Assembly: GCA_002307115.1 (NCBI GenBank)
Contig: DBTP01000001.1
Location: forward strand, 1-18,118
Direction: 5' to 3'
Source: Fibrobacter sp. UBA1313
GTDB taxonomy: Bacteria > Fibrobacterota > Fibrobacteria > Fibrobacterales > Fibrobacteraceae
Length of the DNA stretch: 18,118 nucleotides
The first letter of the stretch is position 1. Each line of letters opens with the position of its first letter. The notes below the pieces were generated by a model, which saw only the letters and a list, made by a program, of their open reading frames with translations, ran no database searches and had not been told where the DNA came from. Made by a program: the position numbers and the translations under genes. Positions 6,267 through 14,181 of this stretch are shown here, one piece after another.

Positions 6267-8123
6267 TTAGACTGAAGGGGTTTCCGGTTTTGTGGATTCA
6301 GAGCCTAAGTACTCGATGTACTCCACGACTTGATTACGTCCGCCATTCTTGGCCTTGTACAAAGCCTTATCGGCAAAGGAAAGCGCTTGTTTCATATCGC
6401 GGTATTCAGGGCGCACCAAAAAGCTACCGATACTTACCGTCACCGGAATTTGCTCGGCTCTATGAATGTCAAATAATTTATCTCCAATGGCCTTGCGAAT
6501 CCGTTCGGCAGTTTCCTTGAGTGCCTCTGGGGAACAATCCACGAGACCCACCACAAACTCTTCACCCCCATAGCGAGCGACCACATCAATTTCTCCGCGC
6601 ACTTCATCGCGAATTCGAGAGGCAATGCCCTTGATCACCTCATCGCCTGCGGGGTGGCCGTAGGTATCATTGATGTGCTTGAAGTGGTCAATATCCAGCA
6701 TTAACAAACCGACATTGATTTTCTGACGCTCGGCGCGGAGTTTTTCCGTGCGTAGGCGTTCATGTAATGTACGGTGGTTCATAAGGCCAGTCAAACCATC
6801 TTTGGTTGCCAAGTCCTTACCCGCTTCAAATTGGCGCGCACGAGCGTATGCAAAGCCTGCAACACCGGCAATCGCTTTGAGTAATTCTTTTTCGTGATCC
6901 GAATAACGATTCTGCTGGCAACTTTCCAAACAAATAGCAATCTCCGCAGACTCCGCCCCGGATTCTGTGGCGATCGGCATGGCAAAGAGATAACGCAAAT
7001 CATTATTGCGTTTTTCTTTTTCATTAATGCGAGGAACATATTCGCCAGGGTTGCCTGAGAAATTCCGTTCCACCGGAAAATTACGCATCAGAGAAAGAAT
7101 CACCAAGCCTTTATCGTTGAGTGAAAATTCTTGTCCAATCATCAAATCACGGTCCACCCCATCACACCAAACTACAGAGCCTTTGCCCTCTTTCTGGTTT
7201 TCCACCGCAAGAATCATCATGCGGTCGTAGGGAATATTTCCGCGAACATATTCAAAAATTTGCCCATAAATATCTTTAACTGCCATGTTTTGGAAAAAGT
7301 TCTTTTGATAGTGATAAAGAATGCTGAACTGTTGCTGTTCAATGTAATTCTTCGCACTGGCGTAACTTTTAAAACTCATGGTATAAATGCTATTGGCAAT
7401 ACAATTAAGAGCGGTAATCTCTGCAGAATCAAAAGCATTGGGAGACGCGGAGTCCATAAAAAGAACGCCTTGGCGACTGCGATGACGATCCAAAATAGGG
7501 ACCCCCGCCACAGAACGAATCGTCGGATTTCCACTGTAATAGTAGAGGCCTTTGCCCCCTTGAATATCGCCTTCCAAAATGCGTATAATGTCAGAACGAG
7601 TGAGTTGACTGACGAGCCCACAGTTTTCTTGAATCAGCGCATGAGGAACCACAGCCTCAGAATCCGAAACAAATTGGCGAAGTACTAAAGTTCCCCGTTT
7701 ATTACCTGGGAAAAAGACCGCCACCGTATTCGTCTTGGGGATCAATGTTTTAAGTGCTTGCAAAGCATAACGGAGCGAAGTATCTAATTCGCTTTCGACT
7801 GTGGACCAAATTTGTTCCACTTTCAGTTTTGATGTGGGTTCATTAAATTCTGTCTTTTCATTTTCAAAAGCCACACGGAGATCGGAATGAGCGGCGGTTT
7901 GCGGCATACTACGCAAAATGCGACCCACCGCAGTGGAGTCGTTATCTCGAGTCGCCCGAAGCACGGGAACCGAACCCGATACAGGACTGCTCGGCAACCG
8001 AGGGCGATTCAACCACCCCAACACAGCGGAGATCACAGCGAAGGGAATAGCGAAAAACCAAAGCCCCCCCTGAAAGGCCAAGCCTAAAAGCAAACCAGAG
8101 AGAATATAAAGAGCATCAGACAT
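6267..8123 (-). CDS. Diguanylate cyclase with N-terminal membrane anchor and tandem GAF-like domains
   Basis: A 618-aa protein predicted to make cyclic di-GMP from two GTP. An N-terminal hydrophobic hairpin (about residues 5-38) probably anchors it to the inner membrane. Two regions with GAF-like pattern follow (about 105-250 and 265-430), then a GGDEF domain (about 435-605) with DGLTGL, the metal-binding LDIDHFKHIND, and an active GGEEF signature (about 519-523) as RYGGEEFVV. At the place where the inhibitory RxxD site would lie, five residues before GGEEF, it reads G-E-I-D with the Arg shifted by one, so product feedback inhibition may be absent or altered. The start is the ATG at 8123 with a weak GGGG six bases upstream; an in-frame TTG lies one codon earlier. 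It begins 12 bases after lptG. The signal sensed by the GAF domains is unknown. Confidence 0.92.
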   Translation of the reverse strand: MSDALYILSGLLLGLAFQGGLWFFAIPFAVISAVLGWLNRPRLPSSPVSGSVPVLRATRDNDSTAVGRILRSMPQTAAHSDLRVAFENEKTEFNEPTSKLKVEQIWSTVESELDTSLRYALQALKTLIPKTNTVAVFFPGNKRGTLVLRQFVSDSEAVVPHALIQENCGLVSQLTRSDIIRILEGDIQGGKGLYYYSGNPTIRSVAGVPILDRHRSRQGVLFMDSASPNAFDSAEITALNCIANSIYTMSFKSYASAKNYIEQQQFSILYHYQKNFFQNMAVKDIYGQIFEYVRGNIPYDRMMILAVENQKEGKGSVVWCDGVDRDLMIGQEFSLNDKGLVILSLMRNFPVERNFSGNPGEYVPRINEKEKRNNDLRYLFAMPIATESGAESAEIAICLESCQQNRYSDHEKELLKAIAGVAGFAYARARQFEAGKDLATKDGLTGLMNHRTLHERLRTEKLRAERQKINVGLLMLDIDHFKHINDTYGHPAGDEVIKGIASRIRDEVRGEIDVVARYGGEEFVVGLVDCSPEALKETAERIRKAIGDKLFDIHRAEQIPVTVSIGSFLVRPEYRDMKQALSFADKALYKAKNGGRNQVVEYIEYLGSESTKPETPSV

Positions 8124-8135
8124 CAATAACCCCGA

Positions 8136-9272
8136 TTATAACCGGAAAGATCTGTAAAGCATAACCACAGCAAGTACACCAAAAATGATGTGCCCAATCC
8201 ATGCCCCAAGCATTGGAGAGAGTGCGCCATTTTCGCCCATTTTCAGACCAATCCTTATCACAATATAATAGCTAAACACGAAAAAAAGACCGATTCCAAA
8301 CTTCTGCGAAAGCCCTCCAGAGCGACTAAAACGATGAGCGAGCGACACTCCTATCAAAAGAACAAGAAAATTCATGAGCGAACCGGAAAATTTAAAGAAA
8401 TAAGCAGTCTCCAATTTACGCGTATCTTCCCCCGATCGACGAAGCGACTCAATACGTCGCTTAATCATTGAGGCATTCATTTCATCGCCCCGTTGCCTAT
8501 CATCAAGAAAATCCTCTGGTCGCATCTCCGTTTTGTCTCCAAGAATTTCTTTGCGGAAAGGCTGCACCACGATGTCCCCCTCTTTATTGAACACTCTGTG
8601 GTAACCATCTTCTAATTGCCAATAACCCCCCGAAGTACTTTTAATCGTGCTATCGGACAAACTATCGTGAGAAGAATCCACAGGGGCGATCCAGCGAAGG
8701 CGCCGCGCATCATAGCGTTCCTGGAGGTCACCATCGTGTTTAAGCAACAAAAGAACATCACGCCCCAACTTATTTCCGCCTGAATACTGTTTCATAAACC
8801 AACTTGATTTATCACTTCCAATAAAAGCAAAATTAGTTTTGTCCTTGATACGGGGATCCTTCCTCTGCTGTTGCAAAGGCTCCATGATTCCATAGCGTTT
8901 ATGATTTGCATCAGGAAGCACTTGATCATCTAGATACAATGAAAATAAAGTGGTCGCAATGCCCACAATCAAAATGGGCCACAATGCGCGCAAGGGACTC
9001 CGTCCAGAGCTTTGAATAGCAGTCATCTCCAAATGTCTTGCCATGTTGCCTACCGAAGCTACCACACCAATAAACAAGGCCACGGGAGTCACCAAATAAA
9101 CAATGTAAGGGAGGTAGGCACAATAGTAATCTACGACGTCTTTCATTCCACGCGAAAGCCACATGCGAATATTACCCACAAAGTCAATCACCACAAACAT
9201 TACAATAGAGCCCAAAAGTATAAGCAAGAACAGGCGCAAAAAGTTTCCGATCATGTATCGTGTAAACTTCAT
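8136..9272 (-). CDS. lptG: LptG-type lipopolysaccharide export permease
   Basis: A 378-aa YjgP/YjgQ-family permease. Three N-terminal membrane helices (about residues 10-33, 55-78, 98-115) and three C-terminal ones flank a periplasmic beta-jellyroll region. The cytoplasmic coupling segment NMARHLEMTAIQSSGRSP (about 76-93) and the following LPDANH (119-124) are hallmarks of the family. With LptF and the LptB ATPase it extracts lipopolysaccharide from the inner membrane and passes it to the LptC/LptA bridge. The length fits E. coli LptG (about 360 aa). Its ATG overlaps the lptF stop by four bases (ATGA), so the two subunits are probably made in a fixed ratio. The F/G assignment follows the usual gene order (F first) and the shorter length. 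Confidence 0.9.
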   Translation of the reverse strand: MKFTRYMIGNFLRLFLLILLGSIVMFVVIDFVGNIRMWLSRGMKDVVDYYCAYLPYIVYLVTPVALFIGVVASVGNMARHLEMTAIQSSGRSPLRALWPILIVGIATTLFSLYLDDQVLPDANHKRYGIMEPLQQQRKDPRIKDKTNFAFIGSDKSSWFMKQYSGGNKLGRDVLLLLKHDGDLQERYDARRLRWIAPVDSSHDSLSDSTIKSTSGGYWQLEDGYHRVFNKEGDIVVQPFRKEILGDKTEMRPEDFLDDRQRGDEMNASMIKRRIESLRRSGEDTRKLETAYFFKFSGSLMNFLVLLIGVSLAHRFSRSGGLSQKFGIGLFFVFSYYIVIRIGLKMGENGALSPMLGAWIGHIIFGVLAVVMLYRSFRL

Positions 9273-10675
9273 ACAGAATCCTTGTTCACTTTCTTTTTTA
9301 CAAAAAACAGATGCACGCGATGAATCATTCTAAGCAAGCGGGAATCGCCGGAATAACGGTCACGAGTCATGCGATACGTAAGGAATATGCCAATGGAACC
9401 CATCAATATATTTGAAAACCACATGGCAAGTTCAGGAGTAATGATCAAACGATCCGCAAGATTTTCTCCACCGATAAGACACACCCAATAAATCACAAAA
9501 AAAGCCATACTGTAAATGACTCCGGTTCCTATACCGCCCTTGCGAGCCATAATCCCCAGCGGAGCCCCAATGAGCACAAAAATAATGCACGCAAAAGAAG
9601 TACTAAATTTTTTATGAACTTCTACCCAATACTGCGATTGTCTTTTTTCTTCGCTTTCTAGGCGATCATGAGTTCGTTCTACGATGCGAGTGCGACTTTT
9701 TTCCCTCATAGAAACTTCGAACATGGAGCGAACTCTTCTCGCCGTATCCACTTTCAATTCAAATTGATTCGATGAAGGAACAATCGAATCTCCAGGGAGT
9801 AACTTCAGTAAATCATCTAAATCTGGAAAAAGCGATTCATAACTTTCCTTCACAATTTGTTTTTCATTTTTCGCCGCTTCGTCAATCACATCCATCATCA
9901 TTTCCACAGGCATTTCTCGATCACTTCTGTGATTGCGATCTTTGCGTTCCAAACGATCATTCACATTCCTTACCGCAAAATCTTGAGAGGAAAAACGAAT
10001 CCGAAAATAATTGCCCGGGTCCTTTTCATCAACCATGTGATTTTCGCCACTGCGGAGCCGCAACATCAAAGTGGCCCCGTGATCCACATAATCCATGGTA
10101 GCACTATCGGCAAAAACAATACGAGGGGCTCCTTTCGTATCTGTTTCAAAAATTTCAATTCCGTAGAGTGTCCCAGAAGTAGGGTCAATGCGGTTCACCC
10201 AAAGTTGTACTCCGGGGAACTGGGTCACCAAATGCCCGGCATCAATAAAGGCATGGGGCTTTTTCCGCGAAACCGCAGACATGAGTTCCACAGAACGATG
10301 ATTGGCTTCGGGCAATATCCAATTGTTAAAAAGAATCAAAAGTTCTGTGCCCAAAACCGCGACAAGTAGAACAGGTCGCATTATGGTAAAGGGAGGTATT
10401 CCCGCAGCTTTAATAGCGGTAATTTCTTGATCCCCGGACAAACGTCCAAACGCCATGAGACACGCGACCAGAACCGCCATCGGAATCGAAAGAGAAAGCA
10501 TCCAGGCAAGGTTCAAGGCAAAAATTTCAAGGACAGTCCCCATGGGAAGGCCCTTCGAAAGAACGCTATCGAGAATATTTACAAGAAAGTCGATAACGAA
10601 AAGGAAGGTTATGACGAAGAGGGCCATCAAAAATGGGGCCACATGTTCCTTCAGTACATACCGAACAAGAATCAT
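9269..10675 (-). CDS. lptF: LptF-type lipopolysaccharide export permease with enlarged periplasmic domain
   Basis: A 468-aa YjgP/YjgQ-family permease and the first gene of the long minus-strand run. Membrane helices lie at about residues 12-36, 52-75 and 98-118, and three more near the C-terminus (about 350-440). The coupling motif FGRLSGDQEITAIKAAGI (76-93) and LPEANH (121-126) are typical. E. coli LptF is about 366 aa. The extra hundred residues fall in the periplasmic part (about 230-345), a highly charged, helical-looking stretch rich in Arg, Glu and Asp that the jellyroll fold does not need. The gene is divergent from bamD, separated by 62 bases that must hold both promoters. Only a poor AGAAAG precedes the ATG. 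Confidence 0.9.
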   Translation of the reverse strand: MILVRYVLKEHVAPFLMALFVITFLFVIDFLVNILDSVLSKGLPMGTVLEIFALNLAWMLSLSIPMAVLVACLMAFGRLSGDQEITAIKAAGIPPFTIMRPVLLVAVLGTELLILFNNWILPEANHRSVELMSAVSRKKPHAFIDAGHLVTQFPGVQLWVNRIDPTSGTLYGIEIFETDTKGAPRIVFADSATMDYVDHGATLMLRLRSGENHMVDEKDPGNYFRIRFSSQDFAVRNVNDRLERKDRNHRSDREMPVEMMMDVIDEAAKNEKQIVKESYESLFPDLDDLLKLLPGDSIVPSSNQFELKVDTARRVRSMFEVSMREKSRTRIVERTHDRLESEEKRQSQYWVEVHKKFSTSFACIIFVLIGAPLGIMARKGGIGTGVIYSMAFFVIYWVCLIGGENLADRLIITPELAMWFSNILMGSIGIFLTYRMTRDRYSGDSRLLRMIHRVHLFFVKKKVNKDSV

Positions 10676-10737
10676 AAAAGGTCTTTCTTCTCTGTTTTTT
10701 CTACTTTAACATCACAAGTTTAAGAAAAGATAGCTCA
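10676..10737. promoter_or_regulatory. Divergent promoter region between lptF and bamD
   Basis: These 62 AT-rich bases separate two divergent genes for envelope assembly and so should contain both promoters. TACTTTAA on the plus strand (TTAAAGTA on the minus strand) sits near the middle and could supply overlapping -10 elements. I see no convincing -35 boxes, so exact promoters are not called. Confidence 0.4.
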
Positions 10738-11589
10738 ATGTACCAAAACAAAAAGTTTTTAATCCTCCCTCTGTTAACGACTATTGTCGTTTTTCTTTCT
10801 GCATGTTCCTCCACTGAAGGTGGCGGAGACAGAACATCCATGTGCAAAGAGCGCTACACCAATGCCGAAAAAGATTTCAAAGACGGTAAATATGGGAAAG
10901 TTAAAGAACCTCTCGAAGAGATTCTTTCCCTTTGTGTTGGCACAGGCTATATGGAACAAACTCAATTTCTTTTAGCCGAGAGTTACTTTAACCTTGATGA
11001 ATGGCTCGAAGCTCGTGGAGAATACGGCAGCTTTGTTCTGAATTTCCCAAGTTCTCCGTTTATTGAAACGGCAGAATTCCGCAAGGCCGTTTCTTCTTTC
11101 AACATGGAATTTAATATTGCAAGAGATGAGACCAACACAACGCTCGCCATGAAAGATTTTGATCGTTTTGCCTCAAATTATCCCAATTCTCCCCTCTTGG
11201 ATTCTGTTGCTTTTTACCAAGGGCAACTTGTGGAACGCCGTGCAGAAAAAGATTATATGACAGCACGTCTCTATTTCCGTATGGATGAACCCCAAGCCGC
11301 AGTTATTTATCTCAAAGAATTTCTCACTCTCTACCCCAAAAGCAAGCGTCTTCCCGAAGTTCTTTTCTTACTCGTGGAAAGTTACACCGCCCTGGATCAA
11401 TTTGATCCCGCTCGCAACTACCTGAAAATTGCCCAAGAAACGATTCCTACATCCTTTGAGGATCGTGATAAAACCATCAAAGACCTAGAAAAGAATATCG
11501 CTCAAGCAGAAGAGACGTTTACAAAGAAACTTGAAAACGAAAAGCAACAAAAACTGGTCAAAAAAGAAGAAGCGGAAGAAGCGAAGTGA
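10738..11589 (+). CDS. bamD: Outer-membrane assembly lipoprotein BamD
   Basis: A 283-aa lipoprotein. The signal peptide ends in the lipobox LSAC with Cys23 as the lipidated residue, followed by SSTEGGG. The mature part is a run of TPR-like helical pairs: AEKDFKDGKYGKVKEPLEEIL, an AESYFNLDEWLEARGEYGSFVLNFPSSP repeat typical of BamD/YfiO, DFDRFASNYPNSPLLDSV, and AVIYLKEFLTLYPKSKRLPEVLF. The repeated F-x-x-x-Y/F-P-x-S-P pattern is the BamD signature. It ends in a long charged Lys/Glu tail (about 245-283). BamD works with BamA to insert beta-barrel proteins into the outer membrane. Its length is slightly above E. coli BamD (245 aa). The gene starts a three-gene plus-strand unit and overlaps the next gene by four bases. 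Confidence 0.9.
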   Translation: MYQNKKFLILPLLTTIVVFLSACSSTEGGGDRTSMCKERYTNAEKDFKDGKYGKVKEPLEEILSLCVGTGYMEQTQFLLAESYFNLDEWLEARGEYGSFVLNFPSSPFIETAEFRKAVSSFNMEFNIARDETNTTLAMKDFDRFASNYPNSPLLDSVAFYQGQLVERRAEKDYMTARLYFRMDEPQAAVIYLKEFLTLYPKSKRLPEVLFLLVESYTALDQFDPARNYLKIAQETIPTSFEDRDKTIKDLEKNIAQAEETFTKKLENEKQQKLVKKEEAEEAK

Positions 11590-12455
11590 TTTCAGCGGGT
11601 AAACAAAGAAAACTGAAATCAACAGCGCCCCCATTAGCTGTACTTTTCTTTTTTTACCTATTCTCCACAGTTTCTCTTTTTGCACAATCCCCACCAGAAG
11701 AAGAACGAGACAAAAGCAGTATTTCACTCTTTGTGCAACCGGGAATTTCTTTCCTCACTTTTTCAGATCGTTCTCGATTTCAAGATGCGATTGATACTAT
11801 TTATGCTGATTTCAAAGCACAGGCGATTACTGAAGATGAAAGTTTGTATGTAGCGAAACAAGATTTTCAAAAGGTCAACTTTTGTTTCCCTGTTTCTCTA
11901 GGCGTTCAATGGCAATGGACACAAGATCATTTTGTGACTCTGGGAGCGGGCTATATCTACGATAATGAATCCGTGGTGTTGACGGATCGCAAAGATAAAA
12001 TTCACAATTACGAATATACGCTCCAAGGGTTTCCTCTATTTTTGGAATACCGCTTGACCATTCCCAAAAATCTCATTACCATTTCAGGAGAATCTCTTTT
12101 CAGTGTTGCCTTTCGCTGGTATTGGATGCTTCCGGGGACCGAAATTTATTCCTCTTGGGGACAAATTAAGGGAGAAACCCCCATTTGGGGTAATGGTTTT
12201 GGCTTAAGTCTTGGCTATCTTGTGACCACTTGGAAAAGTATTCACATTTACAGTGATCTCGGATTCACGAGCATTACCGTGGATTCAGACGATTCCTTCT
12301 CAAAAGTGGTCCCTAATGGTTCCACGAAAAAAGCGAGTTGGGATCTTGGCGGAATTCAACTGCAATTCCGATTCAGTTTTGGCGTCACGAAAATGAAATC
12401 CAACCCTCTTGACGCGAGACCTACGGAAAACACGGCCGTCACCAAACCCAAATGA
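11586..12455 (+). CDS. Predicted outer-membrane beta-barrel protein
   Basis: A 289-aa protein with an N-terminal signal sequence (basic residues 6-11, hydrophobic core about 17-32, likely cleavage after LFA at about residue 33). The mature part has many alternating polar/hydrophobic strands with aromatic girdles: SISLFVQPGISFLTFSD, FVTLGAGYIYDNESV, FPLFLEYRLTIP, GFGLSLGYLVTT, SIHIYSDLGFTSITV, and LQFRFSFGVTKMKS near the end. That suits a small outer-membrane barrel of about eight to ten strands, though it does not finish on the usual aromatic residue because a polar tail of about 20 residues follows. GTG at 11586 overlaps the bamD stop (GTGA) with GGAAG about nine bases upstream. Being fused by overlap to bamD suggests an envelope role; no specific function can be assigned. 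Confidence 0.75.
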   Translation: MISAGKQRKLKSTAPPLAVLFFFYLFSTVSLFAQSPPEEERDKSSISLFVQPGISFLTFSDRSRFQDAIDTIYADFKAQAITEDESLYVAKQDFQKVNFCFPVSLGVQWQWTQDHFVTLGAGYIYDNESVVLTDRKDKIHNYEYTLQGFPLFLEYRLTIPKNLITISGESLFSVAFRWYWMLPGTEIYSSWGQIKGETPIWGNGFGLSLGYLVTTWKSIHIYSDLGFTSITVDSDDSFSKVVPNGSTKKASWDLGGIQLQFRFSFGVTKMKSNPLDARPTENTAVTKPK

Positions 12456-13993
12456 GCCTATTCTTCTGGGACTCTCCCGCCTATGCGGAAACTCACTATA
12501 AATTTAAACTTCCGTGGTCTCTCCTATACAGACCTTGGCCAGAAATTCTCATAGACGCTCCATTCCAAGTAATTCCTGGAGAGCCTCTCCGTTTGTGGAT
12601 TGTGGTTCGTGATGCGGATCGATTTCCTACCCATCTAAAGCACTTGCAACTTCATTTGAAATTCGATGGAAAATCTTCAATCACCCAAGAAATCGAATTG
12701 CATCTAGATGCCAATCAGGCTTTTTGTTTTTTCCCTATTGAAATAAAAGATTTAGCCCCTGGACACTACGAAATAATGCCGATGCTTTCGGTCGAGCGCA
12801 AAGGAAAACGCAAAAATCTCAATCGTTGGAATTTTCCCACGCTTTTATCCCAGCCACTAAACGTTCACATTTTAAGCAAGCCGATCCCTCAACCTCTGGG
12901 GTACATTGCAGGCGAAACACACTGCCACACCCATTACTCTGCAGACCCTGTAGAGTTCGGTGCCTCACCAGCAGTTTTACAATCGGCAGCGAAAAGTATT
13001 GGTTTGGACTATGTGATCTGCACAGATCACGCTTATGATTTTGCCTTTGATGCGAAAGATTATAGAATCCCCACTCGGGCTGATCTGAGATACCGTGCGC
13101 TTCAAGAAGAAATTGAGGCTCTCCCCCCAATGCCCAAACTCATCGCGGGGGAAGAAATTTCCGCAGGAAACTCACGTAGAGAAAATGTACACCTACTTGC
13201 CCCTGGGCCATTAAAATACCTCCCTGGACTTGGGGACTGTGGGCGCAATTGGTTACATAATTTTCCAACCCTCCAGATTCCACAAGTTTTACAGAGTGCA
13301 GGAGTTCCCTGCTTTGCTGCACACCCTAAACACCCCATCAATAAAATCGAACGCTTTATTTTTCGCCGGGGCGATTGGCACCATGAAGATCTAAACCTCA
13401 ATGCGGACAACCCACTCGCAGGGATTCAATTCTGGAACGGCACAAGAGACAAAGGATTTTCTCGCGGACGAGAGTGGTGGATTCGTGAATTGGAACAAGG
13501 GAACCATCTACTCCCTATCGGCGGGAATGACGCCCATGGTGATTTGAACGATACCACAGGGATCTCAATTCCACTGATGAAACTGTCCCATTCCCGTCAC
13601 CATATTTTTGGCAAAGTGCGTACCGTTATCGAATTGTGTGAACATTCCTCAAGAGAAATATTCACGCAAACAGACATTACAAATGCATTCCGAGGGGACA
13701 ACCTTTACATCACCGATGGGCCGGCGCTTTGGTGGGAAAGGAACCGCAAGGTCATCACGTTCCGCGCTCATAGTAATGAAGATATGGGAGCCTTTAAAAA
13801 GGTGCGTCTTTTTGCACATCGCAAAGGGGACCCCCACGAAAAGGAAATCTTTTCACCGGATTTTTGCCCTACCAACAAAGAACTCAAATACGATTTTTCG
13901 CACGCTATACTTGCAGAAAATTTCAGTTATGTACGCGCAGAATGCGAAACGACACTCGATAAGTTTGCACTTACCAGTGCCGCATTTATTTAA
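12452..13993 (+). CDS. PHP-domain metallohydrolase (CehA/McbA-like)
   Basis: A 513-aa protein. Residues about 30-140 look like a beta-sandwich accessory domain; the PHP (polymerase and histidinol phosphatase) domain follows. Metal-ligand motifs are present in order: GETHCHTHYS (His157, His159), CTDHAYDF (Asp192, His193), AGEEIS (Glu234), NVHLLA (His247), AAHPKHP (His291) and GGNDAHGD (Asp360, His362). This set suits a metal-dependent hydrolase of phosphoester or related bonds; the substrate is unknown. The N-terminus SPAYAETH looks like the end of a signal peptide but only 12 residues precede it, and no start codon exists further upstream in frame before a stop at 12410. ATG overlaps the previous stop (ATGA). 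The C-terminal 90 residues may form another small strand domain. Confidence 0.85.
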   Translation: MSLFFWDSPAYAETHYKFKLPWSLLYRPWPEILIDAPFQVIPGEPLRLWIVVRDADRFPTHLKHLQLHLKFDGKSSITQEIELHLDANQAFCFFPIEIKDLAPGHYEIMPMLSVERKGKRKNLNRWNFPTLLSQPLNVHILSKPIPQPLGYIAGETHCHTHYSADPVEFGASPAVLQSAAKSIGLDYVICTDHAYDFAFDAKDYRIPTRADLRYRALQEEIEALPPMPKLIAGEEISAGNSRRENVHLLAPGPLKYLPGLGDCGRNWLHNFPTLQIPQVLQSAGVPCFAAHPKHPINKIERFIFRRGDWHHEDLNLNADNPLAGIQFWNGTRDKGFSRGREWWIRELEQGNHLLPIGGNDAHGDLNDTTGISIPLMKLSHSRHHIFGKVRTVIELCEHSSREIFTQTDITNAFRGDNLYITDGPALWWERNRKVITFRAHSNEDMGAFKKVRLFAHRKGDPHEKEIFSPDFCPTNKELKYDFSHAILAENFSYVRAECETTLDKFALTSAAFI

Positions 13994-14013
13994 GTGCACC
14001 TTAACAGGCTAAA

Positions 14014-14030
14014 GGGCCCCTCTAAAAATT
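14014..14030 (+). repeat. Left terminal inverted repeat of the palindromic element
   Basis: GGGCCCCTCTAAAAATT. It pairs with the right repeat at 14158-14174 with one mismatch at position 5, and is preceded by TAAA. Confidence 0.7.
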
Positions 14031-14077
14031 GGTTTGCGGTCATGGAATTAAGCGAGACCGAGCAAGAGCAGAAGCGA

Positions 14078-14110
14078 AAAGTGGCTAATAATAGTGTTAT
14101 TCGCCACTTT
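14078..14110. other. Central hairpin of the palindromic element
   Basis: AAAGTGGC (14078-14085) pairs with GCCACTTT (14103-14110). After one T-C mismatch, AATAA (14087-14091) pairs with TTATT (14097-14101) across a five-base loop, TAGTG. In RNA of either strand this would form a stable stem between two convergent genes. It could help end transcription from both sides, although no classical U-tract follows it. Confidence 0.65.
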
Positions 14111-14157
14111 GAGCGACGAACTATTGCGATGTGTCACAGCCGATTCCATAGAAAAAG

Positions 14158-14174
14158 AATTTTTAGAGGTGCCC
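14158..14174 (-). repeat. Right terminal inverted repeat of the palindromic element
   Basis: On the minus strand it reads GGGCACCTCTAAAAATT, matching 16 of 17 bases of the left repeat. It is followed on the plus strand by TAAA and then, after three bases, by the dapL stop codon. Confidence 0.7.
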
Positions 14175-14181
14175 TAAAAAA

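Larger units (their letters stand above)
14014..14174. mobile_element. MITE-like palindromic element with terminal inverted repeats
   Basis: A 161-bp element lies between the convergent PHP and dapL genes. Its ends are 17-nt inverted repeats: GGGCCCCTCTAAAAATT at 14014-14030 and the complement of GGGCACCTCTAAAAATT at 14158-14174, 16 of 17 identical. TAAA directly flanks both ends (14010-14013 and 14175-14178), as a 4-bp target duplication would. The two arms are both exactly 72 bases and converge on a central hairpin. An ATGGAAT match also occurs near the middle of both arms, shifted by three bases. It encodes no transposase, so if mobile it would depend on an element elsewhere. The transposon family is not assigned. 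Confidence 0.65.

Noticed and set aside
13991..14180. Integron attC site
   Set aside because: The palindrome lacks the GTT-ending core sites of attC, there is no integrase gene, and the ends instead look like transposon terminal repeats.
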